Source of the DNA: CAVQJU01 sp963755195
Lineage (GTDB): Bacteria > Acidobacteriota > Vicinamibacteria > Vicinamibacterales > CAVVIG01
Reading direction: 5' to 3'
Assembly: GCA_963755195.1 (NCBI GenBank)
Contig: CAVWIZ010000008.1
Location: forward strand, 948,408-1,012,407
Length of the DNA: 64,000 bases
The first letter of the stretch is position 1. Every line of letters begins with the position of its first letter. Below the pieces are notes generated by a model. It was not told where the DNA came from. It ran no database searches and saw nothing but the letters and a program-made list of their open reading frames with translations. The position numbers were made by a program, and so were the translations under genes. Positions 1 to 9,058 of this stretch are shown piece after piece.

Positions 1-49
1 GTCAACGAAATAGTGAGCTTTGTTCACTGATCATGTTATCGTTGGCCCG

Positions 50-809
50 ATGTCCGACACGATGAAGATTCTCGGTGTCGCCGCGCTGCTGATAGCAGCG
101 GCATTGCCGCGTGGACTCGCCCAGACGGTCTCGCGTCCCACGCCGAGCCAGGCCGATTGGCTGGCGATCTCGAAGCTGCCGGATTTCTCGGGCGTCTGGG
201 AGATCCCGCTCAACGCCGCCCGCGGCCTGATCGGTCCGGTGCCGAAGCTGTCGTTGACGCCCGAGTACGCGGCCGAAAAAGAAGGCGCGCGAGGCGAGCG
301 GCGTGGAGGACGATCAGACCGCGAACTGCCTGCCGGCGGGAATGCCGGTGATCATGAGCTGGCCCTATCCGATGGAGTTTCTGCTCACGCCCGGCAAGGT
401 GACGATCCTCCTCGAGTCGTTCAGCCAGATCCGTCACATCTACACCGATGGCCGGCCGCTTCCCAACGATCCCGATCCGAAGTTCAATGGCACATCGGTC
501 GGCCGCTGGGAGGGTGACACGCTCGTGGCGGAGACCGTCGGCTTCTCGCCGCTGACGGAGCTCGATCGCAACGTCTCGCACAGCGACAAGATGCGCATCA
601 TCGAGCGATTCCGGCTCACGGATCCCGACACGATGACGATCGAAACCACCCTGACGGATCCGGAGGCGCTGACCTCGCCGTTCACGACGACCCGCGTCTT
701 GAAGCGGCATCGCAGCTGGACGCTCGCGGAATATGTGTGTGAAGAGAACAACCGGAACTTCATGGACGCGGCCGGCAAGGCGGGCGTGAAGCTGGATCCG
801 CGGAAATAG
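50..809 (+). CDS. Secreted GDTLVV-motif protein, frameshifted (function unknown)
   Basis: The product begins with a hydrophobic export signal ending near LPRGLAQ. The mature part has PDFSGVW, then a G-RWEGDTLVAETVGF stretch and an S-D-K-x-R-x-x-ERF stretch. The same motifs recur in the proteins at 1398-2144 and 10892-11890, so this is a family of exported proteins common in Acidobacteria. No catalytic function is known to me. The frame breaks near position 283 in an A5 run; removing one A joins AAEKKAREASGVEDD smoothly, so the break looks like a one-base insertion error. ATG at 50 or 62 could be the start, and neither has a clear ribosome site. It is followed by a DUF6152 gene, an arrangement repeated downstream. 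Confidence 0.7.
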
Positions 810-821
810 GGCGTGGCTCAT

Positions 822-1224
822 ATGATGAGCAGACTTCTGAGACGCGGATCGATGTCGGCGATCGCCTTCGGTCTGGCGATCGCGGCGCCGGCGGCAGCGC
901 ATCATTCTTTCGCTGCGTTCGACATGGCGACCCAGAAAACCGTCACCGGGTCCGTCAAGCAGTTCGACTGGACGAACCCGCACACGTGGATCTGGGTGAA
1001 CGTCACGAACGAACAGGGTGCGCGTCGACGCCTGGGGTTTCGAGGGGATGAGCCCGAACTATCTCGGCCGGCGCGGCTGGACAAAGAAGACGCTCCAGCC
1101 GGGCGACCAGATCACGGTGACCTTCCGCCCGCTCAAAGACGGATCGCACGGCGGCATGTTCGTGAGCGCGAAGCGGCCGGACGGAACGGTCCTCACGCTG
1201 TTTGCCGAGCCTACCGACAAGTGA
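822..1224 (+). CDS. DUF6152 family secreted protein, frameshifted
   Basis: A short exported protein with a signal peptide ending in a run of Ala followed by AHHSFAAFD, the typical mature start of DUF6152 proteins. It continues with TGSVKQFDWTNPHTWIWV and, after a frame break near 1018, WGFEGMSPNYLGRRGW and FRPLKDGSHGG. Dropping one base at 1018 restores a continuous protein of about 134 residues. The family is predicted to be a periplasmic beta-barrel (OB-fold-like) protein of unknown role. It follows the GDTLVV protein by about 12 bases and is probably co-transcribed with it. Start ATG 822 is preferred over GTG 813 because it gives a standard signal peptide. Confidence 0.75.
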
Positions 1225-1397
1225 TACTTGCCAGCCACCCTCCCGGGCTTCGCCATCACACAAACAACCGGCAGACATATCTCCTCGACGTCTCCGTGCT
1301 CTTGCGATGCACGGACGGCCAATCGCGATAGGATTCGCGCACTGCACAAGCGCCCGGCGCACGCGTCGGCGTCCTCGAGCGCTGAAGGAGGACTGGC

Positions 1398-2144
1398 GTG
1401 AGAATCACGTGGTTCGCGACGCTTCCGATCGTCGCGGCTGTCGGACTGCTTGTGTGTGCCCGGACCCTGGAGGCCGAGGATCGCCCGGACTTCACGGGGG
1501 TGTGGACCGATTACCTCGTGCCCGGACAGAGGGCCGACGCGGGAGGACTGACCGGACCCGCGCTCGACCTGCCGTTCACCGAGGAGGCGCGGCGGAAAGT
1601 CGATGCGTACCGGAAGCTCGTCCAGCCCACCGGCGATACGCCTGGCGGCTTCTGTCTGGGTCCGGGAATGCCGAGCATCATTCTTGGTGGGGCCACATAC
1701 CAGATGGAGATCGTCCAGCGGCCTGAGCAGGTCACCATCATCTATGAGCTACACAGCGAGGTTCGCCGCGTGTATCTCGGCAGCCGCATCGCTCCAGAGG
1801 CGGATCGGCTCCCCGGCCGCAACGGCCACTCCGCCGGCCACTGGGAAGGCGACACCCTCGTCGTCGACACCACGCTTCTGTTCGATCAGGTGGATCAACG
1901 GTACCCCCATAGCGATCAGGCTCGCGTGACCGAGCGCTACCACCTCACCAAGGGCGTTCGCGGCGAACGAGTCCTTGTGATCGACATGACGATGACCGAC
2001 CCGGTCTCGTATACGCGGACGGTCACGGCCCAGAAGAAGTGGGTGGAAGTTCCGAACGGTCACCTGTTGCCGTACGACTGCGCGGAGGAAGGCTGGCGCA
2101 TCCACCTCGAGCAGCTTGAAAAGAAAGCGCGGTCCAGCCAGTAA
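1398..2144 (+). CDS. Secreted GDTLVV-motif protein (function unknown)
   Basis: Intact 248-residue paralogue of the gene at 50-809. A GTG start is supported by an AAGGAGGA ribosome site about six bases upstream. The signal peptide ends near ARTLEAED and is followed by RPDFTGVW. Conserved blocks are CLGPGMPSII, GHWEGDTLVVDTTLL and PHSDQARVTERYHL, and the C-terminus has a Cys in LLPYDCAEEGW. The single Cys in each block could pair outside the cytoplasm. No enzyme motif is visible. It forms the second copy of a tandem pair with the DUF6152 gene that starts 19 bases downstream, so the pair was probably duplicated as a unit. Confidence 0.8.
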   Translation: MRITWFATLPIVAAVGLLVCARTLEAEDRPDFTGVWTDYLVPGQRADAGGLTGPALDLPFTEEARRKVDAYRKLVQPTGDTPGGFCLGPGMPSIILGGATYQMEIVQRPEQVTIIYELHSEVRRVYLGSRIAPEADRLPGRNGHSAGHWEGDTLVVDTTLLFDQVDQRYPHSDQARVTERYHLTKGVRGERVLVIDMTMTDPVSYTRTVTAQKKWVEVPNGHLLPYDCAEEGWRIHLEQLEKKARSSQ

Positions 2145-2162
2145 GGTAAGCGGAGGGCGATC

Positions 2163-2573
2163 ATGAGAATACCCGGTCATCATGTTGTGCTTGTTCTGCT
2201 GGTGGTCTTCTGCGGAGCTGCCCCGTCGGCGCATCATTCGGCCGTCCAGTTCGATTTCGGTCAAAGCGTGCCGATCAATGGCATCGTCAAGCGGTTCGAA
2301 GCGATCAACCCGCACATGCGAATCGTGCTCGAAGTAGCGGACGCGAAGGGAACGCGCGAGATTGCCTTCGAGGGACACAGTCTGAACAACATGTATCGGG
2401 GCGGCTATCGAAACGGCATGATCAAATATGGCGACAAGATCATCGTGTTCGTGGCGCCGTTGAAGGACGGCTCGGAAGGAGGATACGTGACGGCAGCGGT
2501 CACTGCGAGCGGCGTCCGATTCGGCCAACCATCGAGAGCCGATCAAGAGCGGCAACGAGCGGAAGGGCGCTGA
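2163..2573 (+). CDS. DUF6152 family secreted protein
   Basis: Intact 136-residue DUF6152 member. A signal peptide (VLLVVFCGAAPSAHH) precedes the characteristic HHSAVQFDF start. The core GIVKRFEAINPHMRIVLEV, FEGHSLNNMYRGG and VAPLKDGSEGG blocks align with the frameshifted copy at 822-1224. A GGAGGG ribosome site lies seven bases before the ATG. It sits directly downstream of the second GDTLVV gene, so the pair is likely one transcript. Function is unknown; small exported beta-rich proteins of this family are abundant in Acidobacteria next to large secreted proteins. Confidence 0.8.
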   Translation: MRIPGHHVVLVLLVVFCGAAPSAHHSAVQFDFGQSVPINGIVKRFEAINPHMRIVLEVADAKGTREIAFEGHSLNNMYRGGYRNGMIKYGDKIIVFVAPLKDGSEGGYVTAAVTASGVRFGQPSRADQERQRAEGR

Positions 2574-2644
2574 TTCGTTCACCGCGCACTCTCGCCAACG
2601 CGGTGAGAGAGCGCCGTCCGGCACTACACGCCGAGGAGGACTCG

Positions 2645-3874
2645 ATGCGTCGCCTACTAATCGCTCTCGCAGTCGCATCCTGGGCGGACATCACAGTTGC
2701 TGCCCAGTCAACACAAGCGCCATCGACACCTCCGGCCGACTCGCCCGCGGGTCCTGCTGCGTACACCTGCGGCAACCCGACCAACCCTCCTCAGACATCG
2801 GGACGCGGCGCGCAGCCGATTTTTCTGCCCAGCCAGTTTCCCGTGTCGCTTCCCGCGGTCTCGTTGCTCGGTGCGCGCAACGATCTGCCAAATCCATACG
2901 AGAAGGGCGTTGATTGGGGTCAACTTCCCTCCGGCCGAAAGTGGGGATCCACCGCAAGCGTCACGACGGCCCCAGACGGCACGATCTGGGTGACGGACCG
3001 TTGCGGCAACGCCGGGGCCGGCGGGACGACGTGTGCTGGCGCAAGCGCGACGGTCGATCCCATCTTTCAATTCCAACCATCCGGCAAGCTCGTCAAGTCG
3101 TTCGGTGCAAGCATGTTCGTCAGCCCGCACAAGCTGACGGTGGACGATGGGGGCAATCTGTGGATGGCGGACAACGGCGCCCATCAGGTGTTCAAGATGA
3201 CCCAGGATGGGCGGGTGCTGCTGACGCTTGGCAAAAAGGGCGTCGCCGGTTCTGGCAGCGATGAGTTCGATGCGCCAACCGAGGTTGCAGTCGCGGCGAA
3301 CGGCGACATCTTCGTCGCCGACGGACACACGGGGGGCGGCGCGGCCAACGGCAACGCCCGAATCGTGAAGTTCGACAAGACCGGACAGTTCGTCAAGACG
3401 TGGGGCAAGAAAGGGATGGGCCCCGGAGAATTCGACGTGCCTCACACGCTGGCGTTCGATTCGCGCGGCCGGCTCTTCGTCGGCGATCGCCAGAACAACC
3501 GCATTCAGATTTTCGACCAGGACGGCAAGTTCATCGCCCAGTGGTTCCAGTTCGGCAGACCGAGCGGCATCCACATCGACAGGAAGACCGATACGTTGTA
3601 TGTCGCTGATTCCGAGTCGCGCGACGGCCGCACGAACATCGGCCAGCTGACGCTCCCGCAGACAGGTTACGGATTCAATGCTGGAGCCCGCCGCGGGATA
3701 CGCATCGGCAGCGCGCGCGATGGATCGGTCAAGTATCTCATTCCAGATCCATGCCCCTATCCCTACGCCAGCGTTTCGAGCCTGGCGGAAGGGGTCACCA
3801 TCGATATCGAGGGAAACGTGTACGGCGCCGACTTCCTCAACGACGTGAGGAAGTTTGTGCTGAAGAAGAAATAG
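2645..3874 (+). CDS. Secreted NHL-repeat beta-propeller protein
   Basis: 409 residues. ATG 2645 is chosen because GAGGAGGA lies just upstream and the resulting N-terminus is a signal peptide ending near ADITVAAQ. The body has repeated propeller blades of the form PHKLTVDDGGNLWMADNG and PHTLAFDSRGRLFVGDRQNN, as in NHL proteins and the lyase domain of peptidyl-alpha-hydroxyglycine alpha-amidating lyase. A cysteine-rich insert (DRCGNAGAGGTTC) may form a disulfide. The substrate is unknown; in Acidobacteria these propellers are usually annotated only by fold. A paralogue is at 61128-62231. It lies between the DUF6152 gene and the DoxX gene on the same strand. Confidence 0.8.
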   Translation: MRRLLIALAVASWADITVAAQSTQAPSTPPADSPAGPAAYTCGNPTNPPQTSGRGAQPIFLPSQFPVSLPAVSLLGARNDLPNPYEKGVDWGQLPSGRKWGSTASVTTAPDGTIWVTDRCGNAGAGGTTCAGASATVDPIFQFQPSGKLVKSFGASMFVSPHKLTVDDGGNLWMADNGAHQVFKMTQDGRVLLTLGKKGVAGSGSDEFDAPTEVAVAANGDIFVADGHTGGGAANGNARIVKFDKTGQFVKTWGKKGMGPGEFDVPHTLAFDSRGRLFVGDRQNNRIQIFDQDGKFIAQWFQFGRPSGIHIDRKTDTLYVADSESRDGRTNIGQLTLPQTGYGFNAGARRGIRIGSARDGSVKYLIPDPCPYPYASVSSLAEGVTIDIEGNVYGADFLNDVRKFVLKKK

Positions 3875-3895
3875 TCGCTGAGAGCAACGTCACAT

Positions 3896-4279
3896 ATGAA
3901 CGCGGCGGTCTGGGTTGTCCAAGTTGTTCTGGCCATCATGTTTGGTCTCGTCGGCTTCATGAAAGCGTTCCTGCCGCTGGATCAGATTTCGGCGACGATG
4001 CGGTGGGTTCCGGATGTTCCACCCTGGGTGGTGAGGTTCGCCGGATTTGCCGAGTTGGCGGGTGCGCTTGGGCTGCTCCTGCCATCGCTCACGTGGGTTC
4101 AGCCGAGGCTGACCCCCCTGGCGGCGATTGGGCTCGCGATCGTCGTGCTGCTGGGAGCGGGTCTGCACTTCTCGCGAGGCGAAGCGGCGCTGACGCCGCT
4201 CAACTTCGTGCTGGCCGCATTGGCGGTTTTCGTCGCATGGGCACGAACGAGCCGGGTTCCCATCACCCGTCGTCGATGA
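3896..4279 (+). CDS. DoxX family membrane protein
   Basis: 127 residues with four predicted membrane helices, near residues 5-22, 46-65, 72-92 and 100-118. MFGLVGFMKAFLPLD and the FAGFAELAGALGLLLP segment are typical of DoxX/DoxD-like proteins, which in some bacteria act in thiosulfate or quinone-linked redox chemistry but are mostly uncharacterised. It begins 21 bases after the NHL gene on the same strand and is probably in that operon. The short length is normal for the family. Confidence 0.8.
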   Translation: MNAAVWVVQVVLAIMFGLVGFMKAFLPLDQISATMRWVPDVPPWVVRFAGFAELAGALGLLLPSLTWVQPRLTPLAAIGLAIVVLLGAGLHFSRGEAALTPLNFVLAALAVFVAWARTSRVPITRRR

Positions 4280-4414
4280 GTCCGTCGATGTCGACATGGA
4301 TAGCCCGGAATGAATTGTAGGATTGGCTCCCCGTCAACCCGGTCTTGCGGCACATCCTTGATCAGGACTACCCTCTTGGAAATTGTGAGGGAAATTGTAA
4401 GAAGGAGGAGCGCG

Positions 4415-6403
4415 ATGGGTGTGGGAACAAGCAGTGACCCGCGTGGGTGGTCGACCTGGCGCGTCTGGCCGGTGATGGCGGTGGCCGGCGAGCCTCCTGG
4501 CAGGCGCGGTCGTCATTCAGGTCGGCGGCTTGGCGGGCACCACGATGTCGGCACAGCAACGGGCCGGCCGGCAACATCGCAGGAACGGGAAGTCTCACTG
4601 GTACGGTCACCGCGGGGAAGCCGTTCAAGGCCGCGCAGGTGTACATCCGGAACGTCGACAAACGCATCTTGTACATGGTGTACACGAACGCCGGCCAGTT
4701 TCGCGCGGTCTCGCTGTTTCCGGGTAACTACGAGGTCAACGTGGTCGCCAAGGGCTTCGAGTCCGATCTTCAGAAGCTGGCCATCAAGGACCGGAGACAA
4801 CCCGGCTCTGAACATCGCGATGAAGGACGTCGCATCCAGCGATCGCGTTGAGACCGACCTCGCTCAGAATCTCGAAGGGACCCAGGTCAATCGCATCTCG
4901 GTGTCGCTCGATACCTACGACAACATCTATCCCCCTGGCCGAGGACGTGAGATTGCCGAGAGCACTTGCATGATCTGTCACGGCGAGAACTTCCTCTCGT
5001 CGCAGCCGGGATCCGCAGATGTATGGAACCGGCGCATCGACCGCATGGTCGGCAAGGAGCTCCACAATCGGCCGGCGCAGTCGTACGCGGACGGCATCCT
5101 GGGCTATCGCTCGCAGTGGGCGCGCAACTGGTCGTTGAAGGATCGCGAAGATCTCGTGGCCTACCTGGTCAAGAACTTTGGCCCGGGCGCCAAGCCGCGA
5201 AACGTCCGCACCGTCAAAGAGACGCCGCTCGACGAAGCGAAGCTCGGCAAGGCGATGTACATGGAGTACTACATCAAGGAAGATGCCCCCGGCCAGGGGA
5301 TCCACTCGCCTGAGTACGCCGACGCGTTGGGATTCAGGGGCCGGCGCGTCATTCAGGACGTGCGGTTCGACGCCGACGGCAATGTGTGGGCAACCGACCG
5401 TGGGGCCCCGCGGCGCCTGGTGAGGCTCAATCCGCGCACCGGCGAGATGAAGGAGTGGCTCACGCCGCATCCCAAGAACGACATCCACGAGATCCTGATC
5501 AATCCGGCCGACGGCATGGTGTACGCGCCGGAGCACACCGAAGGCGGCGGGCGAAGCTACATCAATGGGTTCAATCCGAAGACCGAGAAGTTCGACGTCG
5601 TCGTCGACGGTGATCCGACTGATGTGGTCAGGAATTCCATCAAGTGGATGCAGTCGTTTGCGATGGACTCCAAGGGCAATCTCTACATCGGATGGATCTT
5701 CGGCGGGGCGATCACCAAGTTCGAGATGGCCACGAAGAAAACCACGGTCGTTCCGATGCCCAGCGCCAACGGCATTCCATACGGTGTCGTGGCTGACAAG
5801 AACGACAACATCTGGGTCGCGGACTGGGGCGGTGGGAAGATCTTGAAATTCGATACCCAGCAAAACAATTGGACCGAATACCAGCCACTCACGTATCCCA
5901 ATCAGACCCGGCGTCTGAATTTCGACTATGAGGGCAACCTGTGGTGGGGCATCTGGGCCGCGGGCACCAGCCGGCCCGGCAAGTTGGCCAAGATGAACAC
6001 GACGACCGGCAAGATGACCGAGTACACGATTCCTGAGCAGGCCGGCAATCCGTACGATGTGAGTCCGGACCTCGAAGGCAACATCTGGTTCCCGGACTCG
6101 CCGACGGCGGACCGCGGCGCCATGATCGGCAAGTTCAACACCAAGGACCAGACGTTCACGTTCTATCCCAAGCCGCAGTTTTCGGCAGACACACCGAAGA
6201 TTCAGGTCACGAAGGATGGCGCCATCTGGTTCGCGCCTCGCGGGAGTGTGAAGTCGCCAGCCATCAGCGTCTTGTATCCGGACATGGACAAGATCACGTC
6301 GTTCGGCGCGTACTACGTGAACGGCTCGCCGGGCTACCCGTTCAAGTGGACGACTTCGAATGCCGCGCCCGCGGCTCAGAGGGCAGCGGCGACAAAGAAC
6401 TAG
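4415..6403 (+). CDS. Heme-c / virginiamycin-lyase-like propeller protein, frameshifted
   Basis: A large exported protein assembled from several domains. An N-terminal membrane anchor (WRVWPVMAVAG then LLAGAVVIQVGG) is followed by a carboxypeptidase-regulatory-like domain (GTVTAGKPFKAAQVYIRN to FPGNYEVNVVAKGF). Next come a c-type heme site CMICH and a C-terminal Vgb/SMP-30-like beta-propeller with many G-N-x-W blades. Three one-base insertions (near 4490, 4565 and 4793) break the N-terminal 130 codons; the last 520 codons are open. A GAAGGAGGAG ribosome site lies just before ATG 4415. The heme next to a propeller suggests a periplasmic redox or substrate-sensing enzyme; the substrate cannot be read from the sequence. 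Confidence 0.7.
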   Translation: MGVGTSSDPRGWSTWRVWPVMAVAGEPPGRRGRHSGRRLGGHHDVGTATGRPATSQEREVSLVRSPRGSRSRPRRCTSGTSTNASCTWCTRTPASFARSRCFRVTTRSTWSPRASSPIFRSWPSRTGDNPALNIAMKDVASSDRVETDLAQNLEGTQVNRISVSLDTYDNIYPPGRGREIAESTCMICHGENFLSSQPGSADVWNRRIDRMVGKELHNRPAQSYADGILGYRSQWARNWSLKDREDLVAYLVKNFGPGAKPRNVRTVKETPLDEAKLGKAMYMEYYIKEDAPGQGIHSPEYADALGFRGRRVIQDVRFDADGNVWATDRGAPRRLVRLNPRTGEMKEWLTPHPKNDIHEILINPADGMVYAPEHTEGGGRSYINGFNPKTEKFDVVVDGDPTDVVRNSIKWMQSFAMDSKGNLYIGWIFGGAITKFEMATKKTTVVPMPSANGIPYGVVADKNDNIWVADWGGGKILKFDTQQNNWTEYQPLTYPNQTRRLNFDYEGNLWWGIWAAGTSRPGKLAKMNTTTGKMTEYTIPEQAGNPYDVSPDLEGNIWFPDSPTADRGAMIGKFNTKDQTFTFYPKPQFSADTPKIQVTKDGAIWFAPRGSVKSPAISVLYPDMDKITSFGAYYVNGSPGYPFKWTTSNAAPAAQRAAATKN

Positions 6404-6438
6404 CGGCGGACAATCACTGCAAGGATACTTGGGACGAT

Positions 6439-7620
6439 TCAGAGCCAGCTGATCGGCGAAGGATCGCCAAGCATCGTCCCGCCGACGATCTCGAGGAAGC
6501 TGTCGGCGAGGAGCAGGTGCTGGCTCATCGTGATCGCGTCGCGGAGCAGCCGATCGAGGGGCGTCTTGGTGGCGAACACGGCCGTCGGTCCGACGAGGTC
6601 GTACATGGACTGCGTAATCCTGCGAGCGCTTCGGAACGCGTACGACAACGACAACGCCATCGCCCGCCGGTTTTCTGGCGACACGCGCCCCCGCGCCTGC
6701 GCATCGTCCCAGATGCGGTCGATCGTCCCGTATGTGAACGCGCGCGCCGCGCCCAGCTCCATCTCGGCCTTCGCGAGCGCGACGCGGGCGTGAGGACGAG
6801 CGCGCAGCAGGATGGGCGGCGGGGGGAATATGTGGATCTTCTTCTCGGCCACGGCCAGCGCGGCGTCAATGGCACGGCGCGCTAGGCCCAGCGCGACGCC
6901 GTGCCAGCTCGCCAGGAACATGCCGAAATAGCAGTAGAGCGGCGCCGAGCGCGTCGGCGCCGGGTCCGACGCAAGCGTGTGCGCCTCGGGCACGAACAGA
7001 TCCCTGGCCGCGTAGTCGTTGCTGCCGCTGCCAGCCAGTCCCGTGCTGTGCCAGGTGTCGATGATCTCGAAATTCGAGGCGGGCGCCAGCACGATGCACT
7101 GCACCGGAGCGCCGCGCTCGACGATGGGCTGACCGCCCTCGGTCACAATGCATCCGCCCATGATCACGTCGGCGTGGGTCGACCCGCTTCCGAACGTCCA
7201 GCGCCCGGAAACGCGGTATCCGCCGGCGACGCGCTCGGCCGCGCCATTCGGAGGCACCTGGCCGGCCATCACCGTGTCGAGGCCCTTGTAGAGGGACCGC
7301 GCCGCCGTGTCGTCGAGAAACCCGGCGAAATAGCCGCTGTCCGATCCAATCTTCACGCACCAGGCCACTGACGCGTCGGCGGCGCCGAGCGTCTCGTACA
7401 CGGCACACTGTTCGCGCGGCGTCATCTCGGGGCCGCCCCACGCTTTCGGCATCGCCATCCGGAACACGCCGGCCGCCTTCAGCTTCAGAACGAGATCGGC
7501 CGGCAACCGGCGCAACGCCGCGATTTCGTCGCCGCGCGACTGAATCTCCGGCACGAGGGCGCGCACATTCGCAAGGATGTCGGCGGGGCTGAGCTCCCGG
7601 ACAGATGAGGGATCGATCAT
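6439..7620 (-). CDS. Acyl-CoA dehydrogenase-like flavoprotein (probable FMN/FAD monooxygenase)
   Basis: 393 residues from ATG 7620 to a TGA at 6439. The longer reading frame upstream of 7620 is spurious because it overlaps the divergent gene. The sequence follows the acyl-CoA dehydrogenase fold, with an N-terminal helical domain (MPKAWGGPEMTPREQCAVYE), a central beta domain (YRVSGRWTFGSGSTHADVIM) and a C-terminal helical domain. It most resembles the two-component monooxygenase branch (HsaA/HpaH/DszC type), which hydroxylates aromatics with reduced flavin supplied by a partner. No flavin reductase is adjacent. Divergent by 70 bases from the thiamine diphosphate enzyme. Nearby aromatic dioxygenases make an aromatic substrate plausible. 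Confidence 0.7.
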   Translation of the reverse strand: MIDPSSVRELSPADILANVRALVPEIQSRGDEIAALRRLPADLVLKLKAAGVFRMAMPKAWGGPEMTPREQCAVYETLGAADASVAWCVKIGSDSGYFAGFLDDTAARSLYKGLDTVMAGQVPPNGAAERVAGGYRVSGRWTFGSGSTHADVIMGGCIVTEGGQPIVERGAPVQCIVLAPASNFEIIDTWHSTGLAGSGSNDYAARDLFVPEAHTLASDPAPTRSAPLYCYFGMFLASWHGVALGLARRAIDAALAVAEKKIHIFPPPPILLRARPHARVALAKAEMELGAARAFTYGTIDRIWDDAQARGRVSPENRRAMALSLSYAFRSARRITQSMYDLVGPTAVFATKTPLDRLLRDAITMSQHLLLADSFLEIVGGTMLGDPSPISWL

Positions 7621-7690
7621 TTGGCCGGTCGCGGCGCAGCGTAGACGTCCCTCTTGCCTTCTGTGGGCAGGCTTGATACAAGTCCCAACC

Positions 7691-8245
7691 ATGTCGAACT
7701 CGAAAGGATCGGTTGGCCGCCGCGGTTTTCTGAAAGGCGCCGCTGCCGGCGCCGCAGGTTTCGCCGCTGCGCCGATTGGCGGCGCACAACCCGTGGAGCA
7801 GAGCGCGACTGGTGAAGCCCGCGGCGTGGTGGAGATTACCGGCAACGAGAAGCCGGGATCGGACTTCATGGTCGACGTGCTCAAGACGCTCGGCATCGAG
7901 TATTGCGCGGCGAATCCGGGTTCGAGCTTCAGAGGCCTCCAGGAATCGTGCATCAACTACGGCGGGAACAAGAATCCCGAGTGGTTGACTTGTTGCCATG
8001 AAGAGTCTGCGGCGGCGATGGCGCACGGCTACGCCAAGATCGAAGGCAAGCCCATGATGACCATGGTGCATGGGAACGTCGGCCTGCAGCACGCGTCGAT
8101 GGCCATCTTCAACAAGGGGTATGGTCTGTACGCGGAGGGTCCCATTACCGACCCCAAGAATCTAGCTCCGGCGATCCGGCGTGCCATCGAACGAGTGAAG
8201 GCGGGTGAACCCGCGCTGCTCGATGTGGTGACGCAACCCCGCTAA
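7691..8245 (+). pseudogene. Thiamine diphosphate enzyme (AHAS-like), internally deleted
   Basis: 184 residues. The start has a twin-arginine-like leader (VGRRGFLKGAAAGAAG). Next comes an N-terminal ThDP-binding region, with the catalytic Glu in CCHEESAAAMAHGYAKIEG and the HGNVGLQHASMAI block. It then jumps directly to a C-terminal tail, YGLYAEGPITDPKNLAPAI...EPALLDVVTQPR. Relatives are about 580-600 residues, so roughly 400 are missing, including the central domain and the GDG...N cofactor motif. The join is in frame. It cannot be a functional enzyme as written. Either it is a real deletion or an assembly collapse. It ends two bases before the cytochrome c gene, a usual neighbour. Confidence 0.7.
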
Positions 8246-8247
8246 CC

Positions 8248-8588
8248 ATGAAGAATTTCTTTGTCCTTCTGCCACTGCTGGCGGCCACCGCGTTTGCCCA
8301 GACGAACACCGGGGATGCCGTCAACGGCAAGCGCCTGGTCATGCGCAACGGTTGCTATCAATGCCACGGCACGGTCGGGCAAGGGGGGCTGCCGGACCGC
8401 GCCTCGCGCAGACGACGCTGGCGCAAGCCCGGTTCATCTCGTATGTGCGCAACCCTCGCCCCGGCAACATGCCCCCATACCGAAGCCAAGTAGTGACGGA
8501 CCAGGAACTCGCCGACGTCTACGCGTACCTGGGGTCTGTACCGCCCCCGGTCCCTCTCGCGAAGATTCCGATACTGAATCAGCCTTGA
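8248..8588 (+). CDS. Small secreted cytochrome c, frameshifted
   Basis: About 113 residues after correction. A signal peptide (LLPLLAATAFAQ) is followed by GKRLVMRNGCYQCHG with a CxxCH heme-c site. After the break come FISYVRNPRPGNMPPYRSQ (axial Met in MPPY) and TDQELADVYAYLGS, the normal end of a monoheme class I cytochrome c. The frame is lost at about 8385 in a G6 run; adding one G restores GQGGAAGPRLAQTTLAQ. It starts two bases after the thiamine diphosphate gene, so the two were co-transcribed, and the cytochrome may accept electrons from the intact enzyme. Confidence 0.8.
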
Positions 8589-8638
8589 AAGTAGCCCGCG
8601 GCGGCCGTCGCGCTCGTCGAGCCCGAGACGGCCCTCGT

Positions 8639-8782
8639 CTGGCAATCCGGAAGGAAGGCGAAGACGTGATTCTCTCGCCGCGGCCCCGCGACTGGCGCAG
8701 GTATCTGGAGACCGCGCCAGTGGCGTCAGACACGTTCATGAACGACGTCGAGGACCTACCCGTGCAGGAGCGCGAGGACTGA
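8639..8782 (+). pseudogene. vapB: VapB antitoxin remnant
   Basis: Only the C-terminal half of an AbrB-type VapB antitoxin is left. The frame reads IRKEGEDVILSPRPRDW and then DTFMNDVEDLPVQERED, the usual end of this family. The DNA-binding N-terminus is absent and no plausible start or ribosome site is present. Its TGA stop overlaps the ATG of the VapC remnant (TGATG), preserving the ancestral operon junction. Confidence 0.65.
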
Positions 8783-8931
8783 TGCCCCGCCACATGCTTG
8801 ACACGGACACCTGTTCGTACGTCATGAAGCGGTCGCATCCGCCGGTGCTTCGGCGCCTGCAGGCAGTGCCCGTCACTGACGTCTGCATGTCGGTCGTGAC
8901 TATCGACGACCCTACATCGACCTCAACCTGA
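8782..8931 (+). pseudogene. vapC: VapC PIN-domain toxin remnant
   Basis: 49 residues starting MPRHMLDTDTCSYVMKRSHP, where LDTDTCSY is the N-terminal PIN-domain block with the first metal-binding Asp. The match continues to VCMSVVTI, then the sequence diverges and stops. The rest of the PIN domain (about 85 residues, with the other acidic residues) is missing, so no ribonuclease activity is expected. Together with the upstream fragment this is a dead VapBC locus next to repeat DNA. Confidence 0.65.
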
Positions 8932-9058
8932 CATCGCTCCGGACCGTCGCCTCGACCTGTCCGAACTGACCTCCCCACGGTCACCGCAACGCTCGCAGTG
9001 CTTAGTTAGACCAGTTTTCGTCTCTCTGTAGCTCTGGATTCTGAGCCTGCGGCTGGCT

